DNA of 56,000 nt from Flavobacteriales bacterium (GTDB lineage Bacteria; Bacteroidota; Bacteroidia; Flavobacteriales_F; PHOS-HE28): the NCBI GenBank assembly GCA_016788635.1, contig JAEUSU010000022.1, forward strand, positions 1-56,000. The letters are read 5' to 3'. The notes beneath the pieces were generated by a model. The model was not told where the DNA came from. It saw only the letters and a list, made by a program, of their open reading frames with translations, and did not search any database. Every line of letters starts with the position of its first letter. Position 1 is the stretch's first letter. Of the stretch, positions 26,499 to 40,297 are shown piece by piece. Both the position numbers and the translations under genes were made by a program.

Positions 26499-27434
26499 CT
26501 ACCCTCTTTGCAGAATGATCCAGATATAGACCAGGTAGCTGCATAGCACAACGGCACCCTGCCAGCGGCCCATGCGCCCACCGATGCGCATCATGGGGAA
26601 AAGCACGAGCGCCACCAGCATCATGGCCCACAGGTCCGTGCGGAACGCTACACTGTCCACGGGTATTGGCCGCACCATGGCCGTAAGCCCCAGAATGCCG
26701 AGCAGGTTGAAGATGTTGCTTCCGATGAGGTTGCCCAGGGAGATATCCGGCTGTTTGCGCAACGCAGCCACGATGGAGGTGATCAACTCAGGCATGGACG
26801 TACCGACCGCGACCACGGTCAGCCCTATCAATTGCTGGCTCATACCCGCCCATTCCGCCAAACCCACGGCCCCCTTCACGAACCAGTCCGCCCCGAAGGC
26901 CAATGCCACAATGCCCAGCAGCAGCATGCCCAGGCTGCGCCACAGGGGAGCCTTCACGGGTACTTCGCTCTGTTCTGAAGTGGACGGGTGATGCCGGCGT
27001 GATGCGCGCACATTGTAGACCACATACACCGTCAGGGCCAGTAGGTAACCCACTCCTTCCCATCGACCGAAGGTGTCATCCTGCACCGCCCACACAAAAA
27101 CCACCGAAGCCAGCATCATCACTGGCCAATGGATGCGCCAGGCCTGCCGGTCCACCTCCACCGGGAACAGCAGCACTGCGATGCCGAGCACCAAACTGAT
27201 ATTGGCGATGTTGCTGCCCACCACATTGCCCACTGAAATGGCCGCACTGCCATTCAGCAAGGCCAGCAGGCTGACCAGCAGCTCCGGCAGCGAGGTGCCC
27301 ATGGAAACCACCGTGAGCCCGATGACCAATGGCGACAGGCGGGCCCGTAAGGCCAGCTCCACCGCACCACGCAGGAGGCCTTCCGCTCCGATCAGCAGCA
27401 CCGCCAGTCCGGCAAGCGTCAACAATAGGTCCAT
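26499..27434 (-). CDS. CaCA-family sodium/calcium exchanger
   Basis: Inner-membrane cation antiporter, 311 residues, about ten helices in two inverted halves. Both alpha repeats are clear: GLTVVSMGTSLPELLVS with GNVVGSNIANISLVLG in the first half and GLTVVAVGTSMPELITS with GNLIGSNIFNLLGILG in the second; the E and D/N residues that bind Ca2+ are kept. It resembles E. coli YrbG more than eukaryotic NCX. It starts three bases after tatA and is probably cotranscribed with it. Confidence 0.92.
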   Translation of the reverse strand: MDLLLTLAGLAVLLIGAEGLLRGAVELALRARLSPLVIGLTVVSMGTSLPELLVSLLALLNGSAAISVGNVVGSNIANISLVLGIAVLLFPVEVDRQAWRIHWPVMMLASVVFVWAVQDDTFGRWEGVGYLLALTVYVVYNVRASRRHHPSTSEQSEVPVKAPLWRSLGMLLLGIVALAFGADWFVKGAVGLAEWAGMSQQLIGLTVVAVGTSMPELITSIVAALRKQPDISLGNLIGSNIFNLLGILGLTAMVRPIPVDSVAFRTDLWAMMLVALVLFPMMRIGGRMGRWQGAVVLCSYLVYIWIILQRG

Positions 27435-27437
27435 GGG

Positions 27438-27704
27438 TCAGGGTGCCGGTGCAGGGGGTTCTGATGGAGGTGGCGTGCCTTGAGCACGGCTTTCCGGTGG
27501 CGCCTCCACGTGCCGGCGCACGTCGTTCACGCCACGGTGGATCTCGCGCTGCACCTCTTCACGGGCATCACGCACCTGGCGCATGGCACGCCCCATGGTG
27601 CGGGCGATGTCGGGTATGCCCTTGCTGCCGAAAAAGATCAGCGCGAAGAGCAGCACCACCAACAACTCGCCACCACTGATGTCGAACAGGAGCGGGATGG
27701 GCAT
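27438..27704 (-). CDS. tatA: twin-arginine translocase subunit TatA/TatB-like
   Basis: 88-residue protein with the TatA/Hcf106 layout: a short N-terminal membrane helix (GGELLVVLLFALIFFG), the conserved FGSKGIPDIART hinge, an amphipathic charged helix to about residue 68 and a proline-rich tail. The GxKxIP hinge and helix suit TatA; the long charged helix could also fit TatB. No tatC is in the window. A -7-like box TACCTTCGC lies seven bases before the ATG. Confidence 0.85.
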   Translation of the reverse strand: MPIPLLFDISGGELLVVLLFALIFFGSKGIPDIARTMGRAMRQVRDAREEVQREIHRGVNDVRRHVEAPPESRAQGTPPPSEPPAPAP

Positions 27705-27711
27705 GCGGCGT

Positions 27712-27720
27712 GCGAAGGTA
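27712..27720 (-). promoter_or_regulatory. candidate -7 box of tatA
   Basis: TACCTTCGC on the minus strand, one mismatch to TAnnTTTG, located directly after the secDF terminator and seven bases before the tatA ATG. The same octamer appears before gyrB. No -33 match is seen. Confidence 0.4.
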
Positions 27721-27724
27721 GAAA

Positions 27725-27752
27725 GCAGAAAGTCCGGCGTGTGGCCGGACTT
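27725..27752 (-). terminator. terminator after secDF
   Basis: Perfect 9 bp stem (27730-27738 with 27744-27752), five-base loop, followed on the minus strand by the T-rich TCTGCTTTCT. It starts 21 bases after the secDF stop. Confidence 0.7.
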
Positions 27753-27773
27753 CCTGAAGAATGACCGATGTGA

Positions 27774-30700
27774 TCAAGCGGTGGCCGCCACAGCGGGTGC
27801 GGATGTGGTGCTGCGCTTGCGGAGCAGGTCCACCACGATGGCGGATGCCACGAAGATGGAGGAGTATGTACCCACCAGGATGCCCATGAACAAACCGAAC
27901 AGGAAGCCCTTGATGGACACTCCACCCAGCAGGAACATCACCAGCAGCACCAACAAGGTGGTGACGCCTGTGTTGATGGTGCGGCCGAAGGTGGCGTTGA
28001 TGGCCTTGTTGAACACCACGATGTTGCTGTCCCGTTTGTGCTCGCCGAGGTACTCCCGGATCCGGTCGAACACCACCACGGTGTCGTTCACCGAATAACC
28101 GATCACGGTAAGGATGGCCGCAATGAAGGCTTCGTCGATCTCCAGCGAGAAGGGCACGATGCCATTCAGCAGGGAATAGAGGCCCAGCACGAACAGCGCA
28201 TCATGGGTCAGGGCCAGCAAGGCCCCCACACCGAACTGCCAGTTGTTGAAGCGAACGGCGATATAGGCGAACATGAACACCAATGCCAGCAACACCGCCC
28301 AGATGGCCGAGGTCTTGATGTCGTCGCTGATGGTGGGGTCCACCTTGCGTGATTCGGAGATCTCATAGGCCACGCCCAGGCCGGACAATCCGCCATTGAG
28401 CTTTTCCTCCACACGCGCATCGGACTCCACGCCCTGCTCATCCACCAGGTAATTGGTCGTCACCTTCAGCGACCGCGCACCGCCGTAAGTCTTCACATTC
28501 ACCGTGCTGCGAACGCCCTCCTCGGAAATGAAGGATCCTTCGAGCGCGCTGCGCACCTGCTCCACCTCCACATCCCCCTTGAACTGCACCACATAAGTGC
28601 GGCCACCGGAGAAGTCCACGCCCAGATTGAAGCCACGTGTGACCATGCTGAAGATGCAGATGCCCAATAGCACGGCCGAGAAGAGGTAGAACACGCGGCG
28701 CCGGCTCATCCAATCCACATTGATGTGGGCCATCAGGTCTTTGCTCCAGCCGTTCCAGAACCTCAAGTCCTTCCCTTTCTCCAGACGAGCGGTTATGATC
28801 ATGCGGCTCAGGAAAATGGCCGTGAACATGGAGGTAAGGATACCGATGCCCAGTGTGGTGGCGAAACCGCGGATGGGACCACTGCCGAACAGGTAAAGGA
28901 TGACCGCGGTAAGGAAGGTGGTGACGTTCGAGTCAATGATGGCGGAGAGGGCTCCCTTGAATCCGAGGTCCACTGCGCTTTTCAACACACGGCCGTTGCG
29001 CAATTCCTCACGCACCCGTTCGAAGATGAGCACGTTGGCATCCACCGCCATACCCATGGTGAGCACGATACCAGCGATGCCTGGCAGGGTCAATGCGGCC
29101 TGGATGGAGGCCAGCGAACCGATCAATATAAAGAGGTTCACCACCAGCACCACGTTCGCGATCAAGCCGGCACCGGCATAATAAAGGGCCATGTAAACCA
29201 GCACACCCAACAGGGATATCGCGAAGGAGAACATGCCCTTGTTGATGTTGTCCGCACCCAGGGACGGACCTACGATGGTCTCATCGATGATGCGCGCGGG
29301 TGCAGGAAGGGCACCGGCCTTCAGGATGTTCGCAAGATCCTCGGCCTCTTGGATCTGTTTGTTCAGGTCCCCCCCGCCCAACGTGATGCTGCTGTTGCCA
29401 TTCGGGATCTCGCCGATCACCGTGGGCGCGCTGTAGACCAGTTCATCCAACACGATCGCAACGGGGCGGCCCACATTGTCGGCGGTCATCACCTTCCAGA
29501 TCTGGGCACCCTCGGGGTTCATCTGCATGCGCACCTCCACGTCGCCCTTGATGTCGAAGTCCTGCGCCGCATCGATGATCGAGCTGCCATCCAGCTTCGG
29601 TTTGCCACCGCGGGGTACGCGCATGGCATACATGTCCAGGAAATAGCGTTCGCTTCCATCCCGGGTGGGGCGCAAACTGGCCTTTGCGGACCAGAGCAGA
29701 CGCACATCGCTGGGCAGGGCCGACTTGAATGCGGGATGCGCCATCATGCGGTTCACTTCCGCAGTATCGCCCAGACTGGCTATGGCCACCGCAGGGCCAA
29801 AGCCGGAACGCGGCCCACCCTGCACCGCGCCAAGCACGCTGAAAAGTGGGTTCTTCTTGCGCTCGGTCACGGCATCCGTTGTGTCAGCGGCCGTTTCGTC
29901 ATTCAGGCTGTCTACCGCGGTCTCTGCGGTGGCCGTGGTATCCGCTGCGGGCTTCTCCTCCACTGCGGTGGTATCGGTGGTTGTGGCTGCGGCCGTGTCC
30001 ATGGAAGCCAGCTCGGGGTGCAGCGCCAGACTGAGCTGCTGGTTCGCGCGCTCCAGCACCGGGAACACCTCATCGGCATCCACGGTCTCCCAGAACTCCA
30101 GGTTGGCCGTGCTCTGCAACACCTTACGGACCCGTTCCTTGTCCTTCACACCTGGCAGTTCGATCTGGATGCGGCCGCTGAACTGCTGCTTCTGGATCAT
30201 GGGCTGCGCCACACCGAACTTGTCGATACGCGTGCGCAGGATCTTCTCCGTGTTGTTGATCGCCGTCTTGGCCTCCTCGCGCAAGGCATCCACGATCTCC
30301 TCGTTGGAGGCCTCACGGGGGAAGATGCGGGCACGGTCCGGGGAGTGGAACACGGCAGCCATCCGCTGATCGGCTCCCAACCGCTTCCATTCATCCGCAA
30401 AGAGCGTGATGAAGTCGGCATCGCTCGAACGCATTCGTTCACGGGCAGCGGCCAATGCCTGCCGGAACTGGGCATTGTCACTGTTATCCGCCAGGTTCTC
30501 GATCAGTTCGGGTATGCTCACCTCCAAGGTCACGGCCATGCCCCCCTTCAGGTCCAGGCCCAGGTTGATCTCCTTCTCCTTGCACTCCCGGTAGGTGTAG
30601 CCGAGCACAGGGTAGATGCGTTCCTCGGAGTGGTCGCGCAGGTATTTGTTCTCGAAGGAGATGAGCAGCGCGTCACGGTCCTGCCCTTCCTGGCCGGGTA

Positions 30701-30845
30701 CGCTCAACACCGAATCCGCCTGGTAGGCGGCCTCGGTGCGGGCTTTCTTTTCGACGCGCGAGGTGAAGAACGAGAATGACATCTGCCACAGGCAAGCCAG
30801 GCCCAACAGGATGGTAAAGACCCAGAGGGCGCCACGGTTCTGCAT
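27774..30845 (-). CDS. secDF: fused protein translocase subunit SecDF
   Basis: Proton-driven partner of SecYEG that pulls exported proteins across the membrane. SecD and SecF are fused in 1023 residues, as usual in Bacteroidota. Start is the ATG at 30845 (MQNRGALWVFTILLGLACLW); a frame open from 30875 overlaps the promoter. The SecD motif LGLDLKGG is at residues 95-102, with a SecF-type GVDFSGGRTYVVQF motif in the second half and GIVLTMGMAVDANVLIFERV in the SecD helices. An Ala/Thr/Glu-rich low-complexity insert at about 282-328 sits in the large periplasmic domain. Confidence 0.97.
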   Translation of the reverse strand: MQNRGALWVFTILLGLACLWQMSFSFFTSRVEKKARTEAAYQADSVLSVPGQEGQDRDALLISFENKYLRDHSEERIYPVLGYTYRECKEKEINLGLDLKGGMAVTLEVSIPELIENLADNSDNAQFRQALAAARERMRSSDADFITLFADEWKRLGADQRMAAVFHSPDRARIFPREASNEEIVDALREEAKTAINNTEKILRTRIDKFGVAQPMIQKQQFSGRIQIELPGVKDKERVRKVLQSTANLEFWETVDADEVFPVLERANQQLSLALHPELASMDTAAATTTDTTAVEEKPAADTTATAETAVDSLNDETAADTTDAVTERKKNPLFSVLGAVQGGPRSGFGPAVAIASLGDTAEVNRMMAHPAFKSALPSDVRLLWSAKASLRPTRDGSERYFLDMYAMRVPRGGKPKLDGSSIIDAAQDFDIKGDVEVRMQMNPEGAQIWKVMTADNVGRPVAIVLDELVYSAPTVIGEIPNGNSSITLGGGDLNKQIQEAEDLANILKAGALPAPARIIDETIVGPSLGADNINKGMFSFAISLLGVLVYMALYYAGAGLIANVVLVVNLFILIGSLASIQAALTLPGIAGIVLTMGMAVDANVLIFERVREELRNGRVLKSAVDLGFKGALSAIIDSNVTTFLTAVILYLFGSGPIRGFATTLGIGILTSMFTAIFLSRMIITARLEKGKDLRFWNGWSKDLMAHINVDWMSRRRVFYLFSAVLLGICIFSMVTRGFNLGVDFSGGRTYVVQFKGDVEVEQVRSALEGSFISEEGVRSTVNVKTYGGARSLKVTTNYLVDEQGVESDARVEEKLNGGLSGLGVAYEISESRKVDPTISDDIKTSAIWAVLLALVFMFAYIAVRFNNWQFGVGALLALTHDALFVLGLYSLLNGIVPFSLEIDEAFIAAILTVIGYSVNDTVVVFDRIREYLGEHKRDSNIVVFNKAINATFGRTINTGVTTLLVLLVMFLLGGVSIKGFLFGLFMGILVGTYSSIFVASAIVVDLLRKRSTTSAPAVAATA

Positions 30846-30871
30846 AGAGGAGGGGGTGTTGAAAAAGGAGC

Positions 30872-30902
30872 GCAAATATAGGCGAGCACAGGAACCGGGA
30901 AA
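30872..30902 (-). promoter_or_regulatory. promoter of secDF
   Basis: TATATTTGC at 30880-30872 (minus strand) fully matches TAnnTTTG and equals the rpsU box. A partial -33 element (CTTT, ending at 30900) is 19 bases upstream. The predicted leader is about 20 bases. Confidence 0.65.
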
Positions 30903-30918
30903 GCCCCTGGGGCAAGCG

Positions 30919-30926
30919 TAGTTTTG
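30919..30926 (+). promoter_or_regulatory. -7 box of FG-GAP protein gene
   Basis: TAGTTTTG on the plus strand, full match to TAnnTTTG, 57 bases before the ATG at 30984 and divergent from the secDF promoter. No -33 match. Confidence 0.45.
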
Positions 30927-30983
30927 TAAGGCCGTAATGACCGGGTGAAGCCACGCCAGCCGCCGGGTCTGCGTCTACCATCC

Positions 30984-33278
30984 ATGCGCCTATCCGCCCT
31001 GCTCCCGGCTTTGCTGCCGCTCCTGCTGACCGCTCAATTCGATCTGACATGGGCTCCCGACGTGCCGGTCTCCGTAGCCGGAACACCCCTTGCCATGCCT
31101 TGGGCTGGCGGCCTGAACTTCGTTCAGTTCAGCCCCATTGACATCGATATGGATGGGGACGAGGACCTTTTTCTTTTCGACCGGTCCGGCGATGAGGTGG
31201 TCATCCTGAAGAACATCGGTAGCACCAGCGCTCCGGTGTACAGGGCCACCCGGGAGTTCGACACCATCCATCCCTTCGACCTGCTGAAGGAATGGGCGCT
31301 CCTGCGGGACTACAACTGCGACGGCAAGGCGGACATCTTCGCCTACGAACCCGGGGGATTCGTGGTGTACAAGAACGTCAGTACCCCGGGCGCCCCGGCG
31401 TTCCAGCTTCTTAACCCGGCCGGCGTAGGCAACCTGGTACACAGCAACTACCAACCCACCTTCGCCAACATTTATGTCACCCAAGTGGACCTGCCTTCCA
31501 TTGTGGATATGGACAATGATGGCGACCTGGACATCCTCACCTTCAGCATTTTCGGCACCTACCTGGACTATCACCGCAACCTGACTGTTGAGACCTACGG
31601 CCACTGCGACAGCCTGGCCTTCGAGGTGCGTAACCGCTGCTGGGGCTCTTTCGCGGAGAACTTCGCCGACAATGGGGTAACTCTGAACGTGCCCTGCACT
31701 TACAACGTCCCCAACCCGGAGTTCCCGCTGGTCATGGAACAGTGGTCCGGTGGCGGGGAGCGTGGTGCCGAACTACCCCCCCCCTCGTCCGGTGACCTGC
31801 GCAGCGCGGCGCACGCCGGCAGCACGGTGCTTGCCATCGACCTGAACGGTGATAATGTAAAGGACCTGCTGTTGGGAGACATTTCCTACGGCAACGTGGT
31901 GGCGCTGACCAATGGCGGTACGGTCATCAGCAGCCTGATGGTGAGCGAGGAGGACGATTTCCCATCCTACAATGTGCCGGTCAACCTGGAGATCTTCCCG
32001 GGTATGTTCCACCTGGATGTGAACGGCGACGGCAAGCGCGACCTGCTGGTAAGCCCCAACAGCGCCACCCTGGCCGAGAACAAACGCAGTGTATGGTACT
32101 ACCGGAACAATGGCACGGACAGCGCCCCGGTGTTCCAGAAGCAGACCGAGGAGCTGTTCCAGTCTGATATGCTCGACTTCGGCGAGGGTGCCTTCCCGGT
32201 TCCCTTTGACCACAACGGGGACGGGCTCATGGACCTTGTGGTGGGCAACTTCGGCTATTATCAGTCCGGAGGATTCTACCCCTGCGCCCTGGCCTTGTTG
32301 CTGAACGTGGGCACCGCCAACGCCCCGGCATTCTCCCTGGCCAACACGGACTATATGAACCTCTCCGGTGCGGGTTTATGCCCGGCCATGCACCCGGCCT
32401 TCGGCGATGTGGATGGCGATGGGGACAAGGACATGTACATCGGCGATCAGAACGGCTACCTGCATTTCTACCGCAACATCAGCACCGGGTCAACGGCGAA
32501 CTTCCAATTGGTCACCAACCAGGTCCCCCATGCGGGTGGGTCACCCATCGATGTGGGCCAGCACGCCAAACCACAATTCTTCGATGTGGATGGTGATGGC
32601 AAGATCGACCTGTTGATCGGGGAGGCCAACGGGAACGTGAACTACTACCGCAACCTGGGCACCACGGCGGCTCCCTTATGGGGCCTGGAAAATGAAACGC
32701 TTGGCAACGTCACCGCTGCCATACCGCCATCCTTGCTGGGCCACAGTGTGCCGGTCATGTTCCTGAATGAGACCGGACAACGGGAAATGCTGGTGGGCAC
32801 CATGGCCGGGTGGATCCGGCACTACACCAACATAGAAGGCAACCTGGGTGGGACCTTCACGATGGTGGACAGCACCTTTCAGCAAATCAAGGAAGGGTGG
32901 CGCAGCGCCCTGGCCGTGTACGACTTTACCGGGGATGGGCACCCGGACATCATTGCCGGCAACTACCGCGGAGGCCTTTCCTTCTATCGGAACGACTTCT
33001 TCCTGAACATGGCGGACAGGGCCAATTCCGCTGCCATGGACATGTTCAGCCTGGCCCCCAACCCTGCCAATGAAAGCGTGCAGATCGCCTTTCACCTGCC
33101 GCTTTCAAGCCTTGCCCAGGTGCAGTTGCTGGACGTCACCGGCCGGTTGGTGATGGAGCTGCCGGCGCGCAACTCCCGCATGGAAATGAACCTGATGGGA
33201 CTGCCCCCCGGACTTTACAGCCTCCGGCTCGTGGATGGCAGCGGGACCTGGGCCCAACGCCTGGTGGTGTACCGATAG
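30984..33278 (+). CDS. secreted FG-GAP/VCBS repeat protein with T9SS type A sorting domain
   Basis: 764-residue surface or secreted protein. The ATG at 30984 begins a signal peptide (MRLSALLPALLPLLLTAQ). The body has at least nine DxDxDGxxD-type calcium-binding repeats (for example DIDMDGDEDLFLFD, DMDNDGDLDILTF, DVDGDGDKDMYIGD, DVDGDGKIDLLIGE), spread over residues 45-680 and consistent with an integrin-like beta-propeller. The last 80 or so residues (FSLAPNPANESVQIAFHLPL to the end) are a type IX secretion C-terminal domain. The role is probably adhesive or structural. Ligand unknown. Confidence 0.88.
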   Translation: MRLSALLPALLPLLLTAQFDLTWAPDVPVSVAGTPLAMPWAGGLNFVQFSPIDIDMDGDEDLFLFDRSGDEVVILKNIGSTSAPVYRATREFDTIHPFDLLKEWALLRDYNCDGKADIFAYEPGGFVVYKNVSTPGAPAFQLLNPAGVGNLVHSNYQPTFANIYVTQVDLPSIVDMDNDGDLDILTFSIFGTYLDYHRNLTVETYGHCDSLAFEVRNRCWGSFAENFADNGVTLNVPCTYNVPNPEFPLVMEQWSGGGERGAELPPPSSGDLRSAAHAGSTVLAIDLNGDNVKDLLLGDISYGNVVALTNGGTVISSLMVSEEDDFPSYNVPVNLEIFPGMFHLDVNGDGKRDLLVSPNSATLAENKRSVWYYRNNGTDSAPVFQKQTEELFQSDMLDFGEGAFPVPFDHNGDGLMDLVVGNFGYYQSGGFYPCALALLLNVGTANAPAFSLANTDYMNLSGAGLCPAMHPAFGDVDGDGDKDMYIGDQNGYLHFYRNISTGSTANFQLVTNQVPHAGGSPIDVGQHAKPQFFDVDGDGKIDLLIGEANGNVNYYRNLGTTAAPLWGLENETLGNVTAAIPPSLLGHSVPVMFLNETGQREMLVGTMAGWIRHYTNIEGNLGGTFTMVDSTFQQIKEGWRSALAVYDFTGDGHPDIIAGNYRGGLSFYRNDFFLNMADRANSAAMDMFSLAPNPANESVQIAFHLPLSSLAQVQLLDVTGRLVMELPARNSRMEMNLMGLPPGLYSLRLVDGSGTWAQRLVVYR

Positions 33279-33308
33279 GTACCGTACCTGTTACCGGTAA
33301 AAAGCACA

Positions 33309-33330
33309 AGGGGCGCCTTTCAGCGCCCCT
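33309..33330. terminator. shared terminator between FG-GAP gene and mdh
   Basis: Perfect 8 bp stem (33309-33316 with 33323-33330) and six-base loop between convergent genes. On the minus strand it is followed by TGTGCTTTTT, so it suits mdh best; on the plus strand the tail is poor in T. Confidence 0.75.
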
Positions 33331-33353
33331 CGTTACATCTTCTGATCAACCCT

Positions 33354-34346
<993 letters not shown>

Positions 34347-34446
34347 GACCTCCCCGGGCGAAGGCTTTTCCACGATCAGGGGCGAATTGCCAACAGATTT
34401 GCGCCTTCGGCCCCAGCAGCTTACATTGCCTTCACAGGCCATTTTC

Positions 34447-35088
34447 ATGGACCCGCACGTGGCAACCCCGCCCCCGAACGAACGTCTTGGCCCCACATGG
34501 AAGCCCATGGAGGGAGCGGAGCAGGTGTTCGCCGTGCTGATCGATGGATGCATCGCCGGGGAACGCCGCAGCCAGCAACGCGTCTATGAGCTTTTCTATG
34601 GAAAGATGATGGCCGTTTGCCAGCGCTATACCAAGAACGCCGACCAGGCGAAGGACATCCTGCAGGATGGCTTTATCAAGGTATTCCAGAGCATGGACAA
34701 GTTCAACCGTGCAGGCTCTTTCGAGGGGTGGATCCGCCGCATCATGGTCAACACAGCCATCGACCATTTCCGCCGCACCAAGAACGCCTATCTGCTGCTG
34801 GGGGAAGACCGCAGCATTGAGGATTTTGGGAACCAGGATGAGGAGGATGTGCTTGCCGATGAGGAGGCTGGTGAGGAAATGGACCTGAAACCGGCGGATG
34901 TGATCAATGCCATGCAGAAGCTCACTCCCGCCTATCGGACGGTGTTCAACCTGTATGTTTTCGAGGAAATGACCCACAAGGAGATCGCCGATGCATTGGG
35001 CATCAATGTGGGAACATCAAAGAGCAACTTGGCGAAAGCCAAAATGAACCTGAAAAAGATGCTCCGAAAGGAGCGGAAACTGATCTAA
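34447..35088 (+). CDS. RNA polymerase sigma-70 factor, ECF type
   Basis: Alternative sigma factor, 213 residues from the ATG at 34447. Region 2 covers about residues 45-120, with YTKNADQAKDILQDGFIKVF and the -10 recognition segment FNRAGSFEGWIRRIMVNTAI; an acidic linker with DEEDVLADEEAGEE follows; region 4 covers about 155-208, with TPAYRTVFNLYVFEEMTHKE and the DNA-binding helix IADALGINVGTSKSNLAKAK. The downstream membrane protein starts 10 bases after its stop and is a likely partner. The mdh/sigma spacer has no clear promoter for this gene. Confidence 0.93.
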   Translation: MDPHVATPPPNERLGPTWKPMEGAEQVFAVLIDGCIAGERRSQQRVYELFYGKMMAVCQRYTKNADQAKDILQDGFIKVFQSMDKFNRAGSFEGWIRRIMVNTAIDHFRRTKNAYLLLGEDRSIEDFGNQDEEDVLADEEAGEEMDLKPADVINAMQKLTPAYRTVFNLYVFEEMTHKEIADALGINVGTSKSNLAKAKMNLKKMLRKERKLI

Positions 35089-35098
35089 ACGTTTCGTC

Positions 35099-36373
35099 AT
35101 GAACGGCATGGATGCCTTTGAGCGCTCGGTCCGGAAGTCCTTGGAGGACTTCGAGGTGCCTTACAACTCATCGGATTGGGCCCGCATGGAGCAGGCGCTC
35201 GATGGCGGTGGCCGGGGGGCTTCCCCCTTCACTACAAGCACGCTTTGGCTGCTGCTGGCAGGAGCAACGGCGCTGGCCGGAGGCACGTATGTGCTGCTGA
35301 ACCAGCCGGAGAAGACCAAATTGGTGTTGGAAGGCTACAGTGACCAAGCCAGCGAGGTGACATCCCAACTTGTGGAGAATGCGATCGACGCATCAGCCAA
35401 GGTGGTGGTCACGAACCCGGCTGATACCGATATGACCAGCCCGGTGACCGGTAAGGCTCCTGAGGCTTCCGCGAAGAACATTTCGGATGCAGGCGTGCAG
35501 GCCTCCAATAAGCCGGTCAAGGAGCAGGCATCGACCGGGACAGCTGGCGGCGGATCCAGCGTCATTCCCATTCCAGCGGACACCAAACCGAAGACCGGCT
35601 TCAGCACCAGCATCTCCGAAGGGTGCGAAGGAGCATCGGTGGAGTTCAAAGTGGAGGGCATGCAGGAGACAGGCATCTACCTGTGGAATTTTGGTGATGG
35701 CAATTTCAGCAACAAGCCGAACCCGACCCACACGTTCACAAAGCCAGGCAAATTCATGGTCACGCTGTCCATGTCCGCACCGGGCATGGGTACGATCGAG
35801 AACAAGCCGTTCGCGGACATGGTCGTGATCAACGAAGCACCCCAGGCGGGCTTCAACCCCTTGAAGCAGGAATACTCCGGTCATGTCCCCTTCGTGCATT
35901 TCGAGAACCGCAGCATTGGTGCCAACCATTACAGTTGGGATTTCGGCGATGGCACCACGTCACAGGTGGCACACCCCGACCATGTATACCGCAAAAAGGG
36001 TGAATACCGCGTGCAACTGTTGGTCATGAACGAGGCCGGCTGCACCGATTTCCTTGAGCGGGTGGTGCGCATCGACAGCGACTACAACCTGCTCGCCCCG
36101 GCCGTGTTCAGCCCGAACGGCGATGGCCAGGCGGACACGTTCATGCCCGAGGCACTAAAGGATTTGAACGTGCGGTTCAAGCTCAGCATCTACGAACCCG
36201 CCACCGGCAGGTTGGTCTACGAGACCATCGATGCCTCCAAGCCTTGGACGGGCCGCCTGCTGAACCGCGCCGACCTGTGCACCACCGGCGAATATGTGTG
36301 GATGGCCGAGATCCACGAAGGCCTGCACCTGGGCGGAGTGAACTTCGAAGGCAAGGTCTCGCTCGTGCGCTGA
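35099..36373 (+). CDS. membrane PKD-domain protein with gliding-motility type C-terminal domain; possible anti-sigma partner
   Basis: 424 residues without a cleavable signal. Layout: cytoplasmic head 1-45 with a FEVPYNSSDWARMEQALD motif like that of Bacteroidota membrane proteins encoded next to ECF sigma genes; one helix at about 48-66; a Ser/Thr/Ala/Pro linker to 165; PKD domain 1 (WNFGDG at 196-201), PKD domain 2 (WDFGDG at 280-285); and a C-terminal domain starting FSPNGDGQAD (337-346) as in CHU_C / type B T9SS proteins. Orientation would place PKD units in the periplasm. Position right after the sigma gene suggests it binds or controls that factor; this is inference. Confidence 0.75.
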   Translation: MNGMDAFERSVRKSLEDFEVPYNSSDWARMEQALDGGGRGASPFTTSTLWLLLAGATALAGGTYVLLNQPEKTKLVLEGYSDQASEVTSQLVENAIDASAKVVVTNPADTDMTSPVTGKAPEASAKNISDAGVQASNKPVKEQASTGTAGGGSSVIPIPADTKPKTGFSTSISEGCEGASVEFKVEGMQETGIYLWNFGDGNFSNKPNPTHTFTKPGKFMVTLSMSAPGMGTIENKPFADMVVINEAPQAGFNPLKQEYSGHVPFVHFENRSIGANHYSWDFGDGTTSQVAHPDHVYRKKGEYRVQLLVMNEAGCTDFLERVVRIDSDYNLLAPAVFSPNGDGQADTFMPEALKDLNVRFKLSIYEPATGRLVYETIDASKPWTGRLLNRADLCTTGEYVWMAEIHEGLHLGGVNFEGKVSLVR

Positions 36374-36389
36374 ACATTCATCCTTGCAA

Positions 36390-36426
36390 TACTGAAAAGC
36401 CCCCGTTCGCCGGGGGCTTTTCAGTA
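36390..36426. terminator. bidirectional terminator between PKD gene and gyrB
   Basis: Perfect 16 bp stem (36390-36405 with 36411-36426) with five-base loop. The arms carry CTTTT/AAAAG, so U-tracts form in both directions. It serves both convergent genes. Confidence 0.95.
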
Positions 36427-36447
36427 TACAGAAGAGATCTGTACCGC

Positions 36448-40293
<3,846 letters not shown>

Positions 40294-40297
<4 letters not shown>

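Noticed and set aside
24076..26529. 817-codon open frame on the plus strand opposite glnN
   Set aside because: Lies wholly over the glutamine synthetase gene, crosses its terminator and promoter, and shows no domain.
28725..30779. 684-codon open frame opposite secDF
   Set aside because: Antisense to conserved SecDF motifs with no recognisable protein features.
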